From positions 5,518,001 to 5,582,000 of the forward strand of contig NZ_CP154796.1 in the NCBI RefSeq assembly GCF_039566955.1: 64,000 bases of DNA, in the 5' to 3' direction. The notes under the pieces are model-generated. The model saw only the letters and a list, made by a program, of their open reading frames with translations. It had not been told where the DNA came from and searched no databases. Positions 55,237-64,000 of this stretch are shown one piece after another (the stretch's first letter is position 1; each line of letters begins with the position of its first letter). This DNA comes from Micromonospora sp. DSM 45708 (GTDB lineage Bacteria > Actinomycetota > Actinomycetes > Mycobacteriales > Micromonosporaceae). The translations under genes and the position numbers were made by a program.

Positions 55237-55521
55237 ACGGAGTGGGGGGCGGGCGGCCCAGCCGACGAAGCGGTCGAACAACTCCTGGGGATCCGGGTTG
55301 AGGTTCAGCAGGTCGGCGGCGGCTTCGAAGAGGCAGCTCGCCAGGTAGACCGAGAGGGCGACCCGGTCGCGCCGGTAGTCCATCAGCAGCAACAGGCGGG
55401 CCGGCTGGCACGGCCACGGGCCGGCGCACACCCGGCAGAGCCAGCGCGGTCGCATCGGCACGTGCGGTCGCATCGCCCGACGACCGCGATCGGGTACGGG
55501 ATAGCCATTCGACGCACTCAT
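55234..55521 (-). CDS. Small cysteine-motif protein (often called flavin reductase)
   Basis: 95 residues. The central PRWLCRVCAGPWPC gives a CxxC...C cluster, followed by DYRRDRVALSVYLASCLFEAAADLLNLNPD and FVGW. Similar actinomycete proteins carry the loose label flavin reductase, but no flavin site is visible; a zinc- or structural-cysteine protein is as likely. The start is uncertain (ATG at 55521, or an internal ATG). The stop codon lies inside a repeat arm. Confidence 0.6.
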   Translation of the reverse strand: MSASNGYPVPDRGRRAMRPHVPMRPRWLCRVCAGPWPCQPARLLLLMDYRRDRVALSVYLASCLFEAAADLLNLNPDPQELFDRFVGWAARPPLR

Positions 55522-55609
55522 CCCCCAATCGTGGCCGCCCTGTTGGCGACCGTCAACCCTGATCGGTGTTATCGATCGTCCGACAACCGGCCATACCTAC
55601 CGTCAAGAG

Positions 55610-55801
55610 GTGGTCGAGTTCGTGGGCATCGCTGAGATCCGAGACATGCTCGGAGGCGTCTCGCGCGCCCGCGCGTCGGTGGTTGCCTCCCGGCGCGACT
55701 TCCCCGCCCCGTATCAGGTGCTCAAGATGGGCCAGATCTGGCGGAAGTCGGATGTCGAGAAGTGGGTGCGGGAGCACCGCCCGGACCTGCCGACCGACTG
55801 A
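55610..55801 (+). CDS. Small helix-turn-helix DNA-binding protein (AlpA/excisionase-like)
   Basis: 63 residues from a GTG at 55610. The whole protein is one MerR-like/HTH_17 winged helix: GIAEIRDMLGGVSRARASVV, FPAPYQVLKMGQIW, then RKSDVEKWVREHRP. Such proteins are orphan regulators or recombination directionality factors. No integrase, att site or phage gene is nearby, so an excisionase role is unsupported. It is divergent from the 95-aa gene and convergent with ppx. Confidence 0.8.
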   Translation: MVEFVGIAEIRDMLGGVSRARASVVASRRDFPAPYQVLKMGQIWRKSDVEKWVREHRPDLPTD

Positions 55802-55871
55802 GCCGCCCCGCACGGAACTGCGGCCCACGCCCGTCCAAGCGAGAGACGGACGGGACGGGCGGAAGGGCGCG

Positions 55872-56813
55872 CTAGGCGAGGCTCCAGGCGATGCCGTCGA
55901 GGATGTCGTGCTCGGAGGCGACCACCGAGGACATGCCGGCCCGCTCCATGATCACCCGCAGCACCAGTGCGCCCGCGCCGATCACGTCCGCCCGGCCCGG
56001 GTGCATCACCGGCTCGGCCAGCCGCTGCTCCCGGGTGGCGCCGAGCAGGTAGGCGGTCACCTCGGCGACCCGCTGGTACGGGACCCGGGCGTGGTGGATG
56101 CGGCTCGGGTCGTACTCCCGGAGCCCCTGCGCCAGGGCGACCACTGTGGTGACCGAACCGGCGAGCCCGACCAACGTGGCGGCCTCCCGGCCGGGGACGG
56201 CGGCCAGCGCCCGGTCCACCGCCGCCGCGATGTCCGCCTCGGCGGCGGCGGTCTCCGCCGGCGTCGGCGGATCGCCGTGCAGGTGCCGCTCGGTCATCCG
56301 GACGCAGCCGATGTCCACCGAGATCGCCCCGCGTACGCCGTCGGCGCGGGTGCCGACCACGAACTCGGTCGAGCCGCCGCCGATGTCGACCACCAGGTAC
56401 GGCGGCTCGGCGTCGGCGGGCAGGCCGCGCACCGCACCGGTGAACGACAGCCGGGCCTCCTCGTCGCCGGTCACCACCTCCGGCGGTACGCCGAGCGTCC
56501 GTTCGACCATGGCCCGGAAGTCGGCGGCGTTCGACGCGTCGCGCGACGCCGAGGTGGCGCACATGCGCACCCGCTCGACGCCGGCCTTCTCGATCTCCGC
56601 CGCGTAGTCGGCGAGCGCCACCCGGGTCCGCTCGATCGCCTCCGGCGCGAGCATGCCGGTCCGGTCGACCCCCTGCCCCAGCCGCACGATCTCCATCCGC
56701 CGGCTGACGTCGGTCAGCGGCGCCGCCTCCCCGGCGGAGGGATCGGGAAGGTCCGCGATCAGCAGTCGGATCGAGTTGGTCCCGCAGTCGATGGCCCCCA
56801 CGCGCACGCTCAC
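55872..56813 (-). CDS. ppx: Exopolyphosphatase, Ppx/GppA family
   Basis: 313 residues from a GTG at 56813, with TAGGGT (56820-56825, minus strand) 6 nt before it. The actin-like ATPase fold starts VGAIDCGTNSIRLLIAD. CATSASRDASNAADF, the VVDIGGGSTEFVVG phosphate loop near residue 145 and LVGLAGSVTTVVAL near 210 follow. At this short length it matches the actinobacterial Ppx2/Rv1026 type, which sits after DUF501 near eno. It hydrolyses polyphosphate or pppGpp; the preferred substrate cannot be told here. Confidence 0.88.
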   Translation of the reverse strand: MSVRVGAIDCGTNSIRLLIADLPDPSAGEAAPLTDVSRRMEIVRLGQGVDRTGMLAPEAIERTRVALADYAAEIEKAGVERVRMCATSASRDASNAADFRAMVERTLGVPPEVVTGDEEARLSFTGAVRGLPADAEPPYLVVDIGGGSTEFVVGTRADGVRGAISVDIGCVRMTERHLHGDPPTPAETAAAEADIAAAVDRALAAVPGREAATLVGLAGSVTTVVALAQGLREYDPSRIHHARVPYQRVAEVTAYLLGATREQRLAEPVMHPGRADVIGAGALVLRVIMERAGMSSVVASEHDILDGIAWSLA

Positions 56814-56842
56814 GCGCCCACCCTACGGCAGCCCGAACCGGC

Positions 56843-57355
56843 TCAGAGGCGCAGCAGCATGCGGGTGTTGCCCAGGGTGTTGGGCTTGACGCGTTCCAGG
56901 TCGAGGAACTCGGCCACACCCTCGTCGTAGGAGCGGAGGAGCTGCTCGTAGACCGGCTGCGGCACCGGGGCGCCGTCGATCTCGTGGAAGCCGAAGCCGC
57001 CGAAGAAGCCGGTTTCGAACGTGAGCACGAAGATCCGGGCGACGCCCAGCTCGCGGGCCGCGTCGATCAGCTCACCGACGATCCGGTGGCCGATCCGGTG
57101 CCCCCGGCAGGACGGGTCGACCGCGACCGTGCGGATCTCGGCCAGGTCCTCCCACATGACGTGCAGCGCGCCGCAGCCGACCACCGTGCCGTCCGGCGTC
57201 ACCGCCACCCGGAACTCCTGCACGTCCTCGTAGAGCGTCACGGTGGCCTTGCTGAGCAGCCGCCGGTCGTCGGTGTAGGTGTCCACCAGCCGGCGGATGC
57301 CGCGCACGTCGGCGGTCCGGGCCCGACGGACGACAACCTCGTCGGCGGTGCTCAC
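56843..57355 (-). CDS. Amino-acid N-acetyltransferase (N-acetylglutamate-synthase-like GNAT)
   Basis: 170 residues from a GTG that overlaps the DUF501 stop (GTGA). GNAT acetyl-CoA motif: AEIRTVAVDPSCRGHRIGHRIV near residue 95, followed by FVLTFETGFFGGFGFHEID. The fold resembles the stand-alone ArgA of actinobacteria, which makes N-acetylglutamate for arginine. It interrupts the usual DUF501-ppx order. Arginine genes are not near, so the substrate is inferred. Confidence 0.8.
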   Translation of the reverse strand: MSTADEVVVRRARTADVRGIRRLVDTYTDDRRLLSKATVTLYEDVQEFRVAVTPDGTVVGCGALHVMWEDLAEIRTVAVDPSCRGHRIGHRIVGELIDAARELGVARIFVLTFETGFFGGFGFHEIDGAPVPQPVYEQLLRSYDEGVAEFLDLERVKPNTLGNTRMLLRL

Positions 57356-57906
57356 GCCTCGGGCACGTCCACGCAGGGGCCGGCGGCCCACCACTTCTCC
57401 ACCAACGCCAGCGTCTCGTCGCCGAACGGGTTCACCCCGGGGCCGGCGGCCAGCGCGTGACCGAGATGCACGTGCAGGCACTTCACCCGCCCGGGCATCC
57501 CGCCGGCCGAGATGCCGGCGATCTCCGGCACCTCCCCGATCGCGTCGCGGCGGCCCAGGTAGTCCTCGTGCGCGGCCCGGTAGCGGGCGGCCAGCTCCGG
57601 GTCCCCGGCGAGCCGGTCGGCCATCTCCTTCATCAGCCCGGCCGACTCCAGCCGGCTGCACGCCCCGGTGGCCCGCGGGCAGGTCAGGTAGAACAGCGTC
57701 GGGAACGGCGTGCCGTCGGCCAGCCGGGGCGTCGTCTCCACCACGTCGGGCAGGCCGCACGGACACCGGTGGGCCACCGCGCGGGTGCCGCGCGGCGGGC
57801 GTCCGAGCTGCGCGGCGACCGCGGCCAGGTCGGCCTCGGTGGCCGGCTGGCGCTCCGGCGGGGGTACGGAGTCCGCCGCCGGGTCCTGCGGTGGTTCGAC
57901 GCTCAC
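57352..57906 (-). CDS. DUF501 domain-containing protein
   Basis: 184 residues from a GTG at 57906. After a disordered N-terminus, the DUF501 core shows CPCGLPDVVETTPRLADGTPFPTLFYLTCP and CSRLESAGLM, then AHEDYLGRRDAIGE and GMPGRVKCLHVHLGHALA. The several cysteines suggest metal binding. In actinobacteria it sits between divIC and ppx, as here. Function unknown. Confidence 0.92.
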   Translation of the reverse strand: MSVEPPQDPAADSVPPPERQPATEADLAAVAAQLGRPPRGTRAVAHRCPCGLPDVVETTPRLADGTPFPTLFYLTCPRATGACSRLESAGLMKEMADRLAGDPELAARYRAAHEDYLGRRDAIGEVPEIAGISAGGMPGRVKCLHVHLGHALAAGPGVNPFGDETLALVEKWWAAGPCVDVPEA

Positions 57907-57931
57907 GGGTTGTGCCTCTCGGAAGAACAGC

Positions 57932-58561
57932 TCACTTGTCGGGGCGCTCGGCGTTCGCCGCCTGCACGCTCGACCACAGCGTGTCGTACCACGGGTCGGG
58001 CGGCTTCGGCGCCCCCGGCTTCGCGCCCTTGCCGGCGTCCTTGGCGGCCCCGTCCGGGTCGGAGAGCACCACCAGCAGCGTCTCCCCCGGCTTGCCCATG
58101 AAGAACCGTTCCCGGGCCTGCGTCTTGACGTACTCCGGGTCCTTCCACTTGGCGGCCTCGGCGGTGAGCCGGTCGATCTCCGCCCGCTGCGCCGCCTGGG
58201 ACGCCTCCATCCGCTCGATGTCGGTCTGCTGGTCGAGGTAGACCCGGACCGGATAGGTGTACGCCAGGGCGAGCGCGATCAGCACCGCGAACAGCACGGT
58301 GGCGCGACCGGTGAAGCGCCGGGGTTGGGGTGCGGTGAGCCGCTTGACGGGGCCGCCGGCCGCGCTGCGCCGGGCCGCGCCCGGACGGTTCGCGGCGCGT
58401 ACGCCCTCGGTGACGCGGGACGCGCCGGGCGACCGGCCGGCGGCGCGCGGCTGGGCGCGGACACCGCCGTCCCGGGCCGTGGACCGGGCACCGCCCGCCC
58501 GGCCGGCCTGACCCGGCCGGCGGGCGGGCCGCTGGCCGCCCGGTGTGCGGCGCTGCTGCAT
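57932..58561 (-). CDS. FtsB/DivIC family septum formation initiator
   Basis: 209 residues from an ATG at 58561, with GGGGAGGGG upstream. A long basic, disordered Arg/Ala/Gly N-terminus (about 80 residues) precedes one membrane helix (TVLFAVLIALALAYTYPV). A short coiled coil (QQTDIERMEASQAAQRAEIDRL) follows and then a conserved PEYVKTQARERFFMGKPGE block, a DivIC mark. It would sit at the division septum with FtsL/FtsQ homologues. Gene order eno-divIC-DUF501 supports it. Confidence 0.9.
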   Translation of the reverse strand: MQQRRTPGGQRPARRPGQAGRAGGARSTARDGGVRAQPRAAGRSPGASRVTEGVRAANRPGAARRSAAGGPVKRLTAPQPRRFTGRATVLFAVLIALALAYTYPVRVYLDQQTDIERMEASQAAQRAEIDRLTAEAAKWKDPEYVKTQARERFFMGKPGETLLVVLSDPDGAAKDAGKGAKPGAPKPPDPWYDTLWSSVQAANAERPDK

Positions 58562-58590
58562 CGTCACACCCCTCCCCCGGAGCGTCGACC

Positions 58591-60033
<1,443 letters not shown>

Positions 60034-60086
60034 TCAACCGGCAACGGGTTTGCGAGAGGTTGCGTCGATCGACAAGGCTGGGCATC

Positions 60087-60779
60087 ATGCCTGCCGCTTC
60101 GACGACCCTCCGCGTGCTCGCCGCCTCGGTCATCGCGTCGCTCTCGGTCACCGGCTGTCAGGCCCTGGACGACGCGGGCGTCGCGCTCGGACGGGCCGAC
60201 CTGGTCAACGACCTCGCCGCGCGGATGGACCGGGCGCTGGAGCGGACCTGGGCCGCGGAATACCAGCTCACCGGCGGCGGGACCGCCTCGATCGCGCAGA
60301 CCGCGAAGCCGCTGCGCTCCACCTACGCCTGGCCCGGCGGCAAGATCACGGTGACCCAGGAGGCGGTGACCCGGTGCGCGAGCACCACCGCCCGCACCTC
60401 CTGCACGATGTCCCCGCCGGTGCTGACCGCCGGCAAGCCGTCGGTGGTCGTCTACGACGAGGCGCGCAAGCAGGGCCTGGTCACCCCGCCGGCGGTGATC
60501 CGACTGCTCACCGCCGCCGCGCTGGAACCCGAGGCGGTCATCAAGCAGAGCGACACCACGCTGGCCGGGCACCACGCCACCTGCGTCGACGTCACCGACG
60601 CCGGGGAACGCTTCACCGCCTGCGTCACCACCGAGGGGGTGCTCGGCAGCTTCACCGGCACGCTCGACGGCAGACCCGCCGAGATCACCCTGAGCCACTA
60701 CACCGACACGGTCGAGGCCGGCGCGTTCGCGGTGCCCGCCGGCGCGGGTGTGGTGGACCGCCGCCCGAAGGCGTCCTGA
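60087..60779 (+). CDS. Putative secreted lipoprotein
   Basis: 230 residues from an ATG at 60087. A signal sequence (residues 1-22) ends in a lipobox LSVTGC, so the mature protein is tethered by Cys23. The rest is beta-rich with paired cysteines (CASTTARTSC, and CVD...CVT). This resembles actinobacterial LppX/LprG-like or other small lipoproteins, but no family is firm. It stands divergent from eno in the place where M. tuberculosis has lpqU on the same strand; it is not LpqU-like. Confidence 0.72.
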   Translation: MPAASTTLRVLAASVIASLSVTGCQALDDAGVALGRADLVNDLAARMDRALERTWAAEYQLTGGGTASIAQTAKPLRSTYAWPGGKITVTQEAVTRCASTTARTSCTMSPPVLTAGKPSVVVYDEARKQGLVTPPAVIRLLTAAALEPEAVIKQSDTTLAGHHATCVDVTDAGERFTACVTTEGVLGSFTGTLDGRPAEITLSHYTDTVEAGAFAVPAGAGVVDRRPKAS

Positions 60780-60911
60780 CCCTGCGGCCGAGCCGGTGGT
60801 CGATCCGACGGAACCGGGGCTGCCCGCCGCGCCGGCCGGCCATCGGTGGCCCCGGCCGACCCTAGAGGACGACGGCGATGGAGATGGCCCCGTGACCGGC
60901 GGGCTGACGGG

Positions 60912-62531
60912 TCAGACGGCGAGCAGGGTGCGCAGGTGGCGCGGCGGCGGGCAGTCGTGCGACAGCATCGCGTCGTGCCAGTCACGGGCCGACACGCCCA
61001 CCGGTCGGGCGGCGGCGATGTCCGCCATCTCGCTGTAGCCGACGAAGTAGGTGGAGAGCTGGGTGGAGGTGAGCAGCGCCCGCCGCCACTTGCCGGCCGC
61101 CTCGCCCTCCTCCTGGAAGCCACGCCCGGTCATCAACGCCATCGCGTCGGCCTCCGGCAGGTCGTCGCAGTGCACGAGCTGGTCGAGCAGCGCGTTGATG
61201 GTCATCCGGAGCTGCATCTTGAGCTGCTGCAACCGCACCGGCAGCCCGCCGAAGCCGAGCCCGGCCATCAGCTCCTCGGTGTAGACCGCCCAGCCCTCGA
61301 TGAACACGCCGGACTCGGTGAGCGCGCGTACCCGGGTCGGGCCGGCGTACCGGCGGGCGTGGGCGAGCTGGAGGAAGTGACCGGGCATCGCCTCGTGCAC
61401 GGTCAGGTTGCGGATCATGTGGTCGTTGTACTCCCGGTAGAACGACTCGACCCGCTGCGCCGGCCAGTCCGCCGGGGTGGGCGCGATGCAGTAGAACGTC
61501 GGCACGTCGGCCGTCTCCAACGGGCCCGGGGAGTCGCAGTAGGCCACCGCGACACCGCGCGCGAACTCCGGCATCTCCTGGATCACGCACGGGTCGTCGA
61601 CGAGGCTGACCAGGTCGTGGTGGCGGACGAAGTCGGCGGCCTCGTCGAGCGTGACCGAGGCGAGGTCGACGATGGTGGCGTCGTCCGGGTGCTCGGCGGC
61701 CAGCAGGTCCAGCGCGCGGCGTACCGTCTCGTCGTCGGCCGGACCGCCGACCAGCTCGACGGCCGCCGCGCGGATCTCGTCGGTGACCCGGTCGAGGTTG
61801 GCCCAGGCGCGGCGCTGCACCTCGGCGGCGCTCAGCTCGGTGTCGAGCGTGTGCCACAGCCGCGCCTCCCAGCGCCGCCGGCCCAGCCGGGGGTCGCGCC
61901 CCGGCCCGGCGTCGGCCGCCAGCCCGGCCCGCAGCCACGCCGTGAACTCGTCGAGCGCGGCGATCGCCGCGGTGGCGGCCGGCCCCACGCGGTCGCGCAG
62001 CGCCGGCAACCGGGCGAGCAGCGCCGGCACCTCGTCGCGGACCAGTGCGGCGGCGCCGGCGAACTGCCCGACCGCCGTCTCGGCGTGGACCCGCGGCATG
62101 TCCCGCAGCGTCGCGCGCGCGGTCGCCAGGGCATCCGGTACGGCGGAGAGGCGCCCCACCAGGTGGGTCAGCCGCTCCTCGACCGGGGCGTACGGACGGG
62201 CCAGCAACGCGTGCAGCAGCGGACCCGGATTGTGCCGCAGCGGGTCCCACTCGTGGCTGCGGATCTCGGTGGCCTCGAACAGCCCCCGGTCGACCAGGCT
62301 GCTGAGCAGCGCGTGGTCGACGCTCTCGTCGGTGTCGAGCACGTCGGGGTCGATCTCGGAGAGCGCGTCGGCCGCGTCCTTGAGCATCGCCCGGTCGGCG
62401 GCGAGCGCGTCGTCGGAGAGGTCGGGCAGGCGGTCGTCGTAGCGGTGGTCCCCGGCGGAGGTGGCCAACCCGGGCCGGCTCTCCAGCAACGCCTCCACGA
62501 TCCGCTCCGCGAGCGGCCCAAACGCTTCCAT
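60912..62531 (-). CDS. DUF885 domain-containing protein (HExxPGH zincin-like)
   Basis: 539 residues from the ATG at 62531, which has TAGGGT 7 nt upstream. The DUF885 signature is NLTVHEAMPGHFLQLAHA, a modified zinc-peptidase motif near residue 390, then FIEGWAVYTEELM. Length and helical content are typical. Family members look like carboxypeptidases or amidases; the substrate is unknown and it is not clearly secreted, as no signal peptide is present. Confidence 0.9.
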   Translation of the reverse strand: MEAFGPLAERIVEALLESRPGLATSAGDHRYDDRLPDLSDDALAADRAMLKDAADALSEIDPDVLDTDESVDHALLSSLVDRGLFEATEIRSHEWDPLRHNPGPLLHALLARPYAPVEERLTHLVGRLSAVPDALATARATLRDMPRVHAETAVGQFAGAAALVRDEVPALLARLPALRDRVGPAATAAIAALDEFTAWLRAGLAADAGPGRDPRLGRRRWEARLWHTLDTELSAAEVQRRAWANLDRVTDEIRAAAVELVGGPADDETVRRALDLLAAEHPDDATIVDLASVTLDEAADFVRHHDLVSLVDDPCVIQEMPEFARGVAVAYCDSPGPLETADVPTFYCIAPTPADWPAQRVESFYREYNDHMIRNLTVHEAMPGHFLQLAHARRYAGPTRVRALTESGVFIEGWAVYTEELMAGLGFGGLPVRLQQLKMQLRMTINALLDQLVHCDDLPEADAMALMTGRGFQEEGEAAGKWRRALLTSTQLSTYFVGYSEMADIAAARPVGVSARDWHDAMLSHDCPPPRHLRTLLAV

Positions 62532-62538
62532 TCCCCGA

Positions 62539-62544
62539 ACCCTA
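62539..62544 (-). promoter_or_regulatory. -10 box (TAGGGT) of the DUF885 gene
   Basis: TAGGGT on the minus strand ends 7 nt before the ATG at 62531, the leaderless geometry also seen at 44486. GGGGA next to the ATG may still act as a weak ribosome site. Confidence 0.45.
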
Positions 62545-62571
62545 CCGATCACCCCCGACCCCGCACCCCCA

Positions 62572-62640
62572 CGATCTTGCAGTTGCGGCCCCTCCGATGC
62601 CGGATTCAGCCGGTTTGCCGGGGCGGAAAGTGCAAGATCG
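62572..62640. repeat. Inverted-repeat element between DUF885 and mazG
   Basis: Arms 62572-62592 and 62620-62640 match 18 of 21 in inverse orientation (core CGATCTTGCA, inverse TGCAAGATCG) with a 27-nt spacer. It occupies most of the 118-bp gap and ends 10 bp from the mazG stop. Confidence 0.5.
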
Positions 62641-62649
62641 ACGAGGTGG

Positions 62650-63621
62650 TCACCGGCGTTCGGCGGCGCGGACCGCTTCGGCGTACGCCAGGGTGGCGCG
62701 TCGGAGCGCGGCCTCCGGGTCGATGCCGGCCTGCCGGGCGGCGGCGACGGTGGCCAACAGGCTCGCGCCGAGCCGCGCCTCGGCGTCCACCTGGGACTCG
62801 GCGAGCGGCGGCGGCACGGCCAGCCCCACCCGGCCGGCGCGGTCCAGGATCTTCGCGGCCAGGGCCAACGCGGGCTGACTCAACGCGATGCCGTCCAGCA
62901 CCGAGTCGCGGGTCTTCTCGGCCCGCTTGATCCGCTCCCAGTTCGCCTCGATCTCCTCGATCGAGCCGGCCTGCTCGCCGGAGAACACGTGCGGGTTGCG
63001 CCGCACCATCTTGTCGACCAGGCCGCCGGCCACGTCGTCGACGGTCCAGCCCCGGCCCTCCGGCAGGTCCTCGGCGAGGCGGGCGTGCAGCAGCACCTGG
63101 AGCAGCACGTCGCCCAGCTCCTCGCGCAACGCGTCGGTGTCGCCGTCGCCGATCGCGTCGTACGCCTCGTAGCACTCCTCCAGCAGGAACGGGGCCAGGC
63201 TGCGGTGCGTCTGCGCGCGCTTCCACGGGTCACCGCCCGGGGCGGCCAGCCGGTCCATCACCTCGACCGCGTCGAGCAGCCGGGCGCCGGGCGGGTCCCA
63301 GGAGCCGTACATCAGCTCCAGCTCGGCCAGGCCGGGCTGCCGGGCCAGCCGCAGCCCCAACTCGCGGGCGAGCGCCTCGTCGCCGGCCGGGCCGGCCAGC
63401 CAGACCGCGCCGCCCTCGGTCGCGGCGGCGTCCAGCAGCGCTTGCGTCGCGCCCTCGGACACCACGCGCACCTCGGCGCCGGCCGTCCGGACCGCCCGGG
63501 TCAGCTCGCTCTCCGCGCCGGTGAGGACCGGCGCGGAGCGTACGGCGTCCCAGGCGGCCGACGTCAGCAGACCGGCCGGCAGCCGGGGTGAGGTGACCAG
63601 CAGGACGATGCGCGCGGTCAT
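62650..63621 (-). CDS. mazG: Nucleoside triphosphate pyrophosphohydrolase MazG
   Basis: 323 residues. It cleaves noncanonical or excess NTPs to NMP and pyrophosphate. The catalytic helix pair reads LEECYEAYDAI and then EELGDVLLQVLLHARLAED, giving the EExxE and ExxD metal ligands. KMVRRNPHVF is the conserved block after it. The first 130 residues are an actinobacterial N-terminal extension with a SAM-methylase-like look, seen in other mycobacterial-type MazG. Its ATG overlaps the upstream lipoprotein stop (ATGA). Confidence 0.93.
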   Translation of the reverse strand: MTARIVLLVTSPRLPAGLLTSAAWDAVRSAPVLTGAESELTRAVRTAGAEVRVVSEGATQALLDAAATEGGAVWLAGPAGDEALARELGLRLARQPGLAELELMYGSWDPPGARLLDAVEVMDRLAAPGGDPWKRAQTHRSLAPFLLEECYEAYDAIGDGDTDALREELGDVLLQVLLHARLAEDLPEGRGWTVDDVAGGLVDKMVRRNPHVFSGEQAGSIEEIEANWERIKRAEKTRDSVLDGIALSQPALALAAKILDRAGRVGLAVPPPLAESQVDAEARLGASLLATVAAARQAGIDPEAALRRATLAYAEAVRAAERR

Positions 63622-64000
63622 GCGCCGGGCGCCGCCGACGGATCGATCACCGGCACCGACTCACCGGTCTCCGGCTCCGGGGTGGAGACGTCGGTGACCG
63701 ACGAGCCCGGCTCACCCAGCGGCACGGCCACCGCCGGCACGTCGCCCTTGAAGCTGAGCAGCGGGAACGCCAGCGGGCGGTAGCGCGGGTTGACCGAGAC
63801 GTCGTACCCGCCGATCGCGTCGGCGAGCACCTTGCGGGTGGCCAGCGCGGAGCGGAGCTGCTGCCCGTCGAGCTGGCTGGCCGCGTCGGCGTCCTTCACG
63901 TCCGGCGGGATGGCGCCGGCCGCCCGGCCGGCCGCGATCACGGTGGCCAGGTCCTCGGCCGTGGGAGCGGCCGGCTCGCCGGCCGGCAGGCCGGACATGC
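63618..64000 (-). CDS. SurA-like/foldase lipoprotein, C-terminal part (5' end beyond window)
   Basis: Only the last 127 residues lie in the window. It ends in a low-complexity Pro/Thr/Glu tail (VSTPEPETGESVPVID). Before that come ASQLDGQQLRSALATRKVLADAIGGY and DVSVNPRYRPLAFPLLSF, a helix plus a V-NPR-Y strand as in the ends of SurA-N-terminal-domain proteins that precede mazG in actinomycetes. The fragment cannot show the signal peptide or the foldase domain. Coupling to mazG (ATGA) suggests one operon. Confidence 0.7.
   Translation of the reverse strand, partial: MSGLPAGEPAAPTAEDLATVIAAGRAAGAIPPDVKDADAASQLDGQQLRSALATRKVLADAIGGYDVSVNPRYRPLAFPLLSFKGDVPAVAVPLGEPGSSVTDVSTPEPETGESVPVIDPSAAPGA

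Noticed and set aside
55610..55801. Integrated element with excisionase and att site
   Set aside because: No integrase, no attachment repeats and no tRNA boundary (tRNA-Leu is 11 kb away) were seen.

Overview
The window is very GC-rich, with dense short-spaced genes, many GTG starts, a mycothiol gene (mca) and several actinobacteria-only families (DUF4307, DUF501, DUF4328, SCO7613-type membrane protein). It is an actinomycete chromosome segment, most likely Micromonospora or a close relative. That genus call is inference from gene content and recurring intergenic dyads, not from a database comparison. I see no rRNA, prophage, CRISPR array, complete insertion sequence or biosynthetic megacluster. 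There is one tRNA gene, tRNA-Leu(UAA).

Layout. 1-3.4 kb: an FxSxx-type ribosomal-peptide neighbourhood. It holds a truncated TIR/NB-ARC regulator-like protein (FxsT type), a small FxsA-like peptide with an unusual C-terminal tail, and a divergent stand-alone HExxH peptide-modification enzyme. 3.4-16.6 kb: acyl-CoA dehydrogenase, UDP-sugar dehydrogenase, a 1637-residue membrane protein, purK-purE, a thioredoxin-domain protein and a secreted PI-PLC. 16.7-26.9 kb: a GGDEF-EAL protein, mca with neighbours, greA, ilvA, an amidase and cystathionine gamma-synthase. 27-28 kb: an AbiEii-type toxin-antitoxin pair. 28-29.2 kb: HIT protein and msrA. 29.4-34.2 kb: the three-gene operon for the osmolyte N-acetylglutaminylglutamine amide (NAGGN). 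34.3-34.5 kb: a structured leader with a 12-codon ORF behind an extraordinary Shine-Dalgarno sequence, followed by rnz and a GNAT gene. 36-42.7 kb: cystathionine beta-synthase, DUF1232, two SGNH hydrolases separated by a small repeat, thiolase and a CYTH/CHAD protein. 43-47.7 kb: Bax-inhibitor-like protein, tRNA-Leu, a GT-C-like membrane protein and a type II NADH dehydrogenase. 47.8-52.1 kb: a five-gene overlapping MoxR/DUF58/DUF4129 operon. 52-55.5 kb: UdgB, dienelactone hydrolase, and a PadR/HAAS pair. 55.6-64 kb: the conserved actinobacterial mazG...eno-ftsB-DUF501-ppx block, with extra genes inserted (a lipoprotein, a DUF885 protein and an N-acetylglutamate-synthase-like GNAT).

How genes work together. 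CBS and cystathionine gamma-synthase lie about 9 kb apart; together they would supply the two legs of transsulfuration. The NAGGN trio makes an osmoprotectant dipeptide. Mca and MsrA belong to thiol and oxidative-damage defence. Acyl-CoA dehydrogenase and thiolase are separate fatty-acid oxidation genes. Several genes seem to be leaderless: a TAxxxT -10 box lies 6-7 nt before the start codon.

Most novel-looking items: the variant FxsA/FxsT/HExxH locus, the 34.3-kb leader with its mini-ORF and attenuator-like folding, and a family of short inverted repeats in intergenic gaps (11.4, 16.6, 42.7, 55.2 and 62.6 kb), plus a 35-bp coding repeat wedged between two SGNH hydrolase genes.
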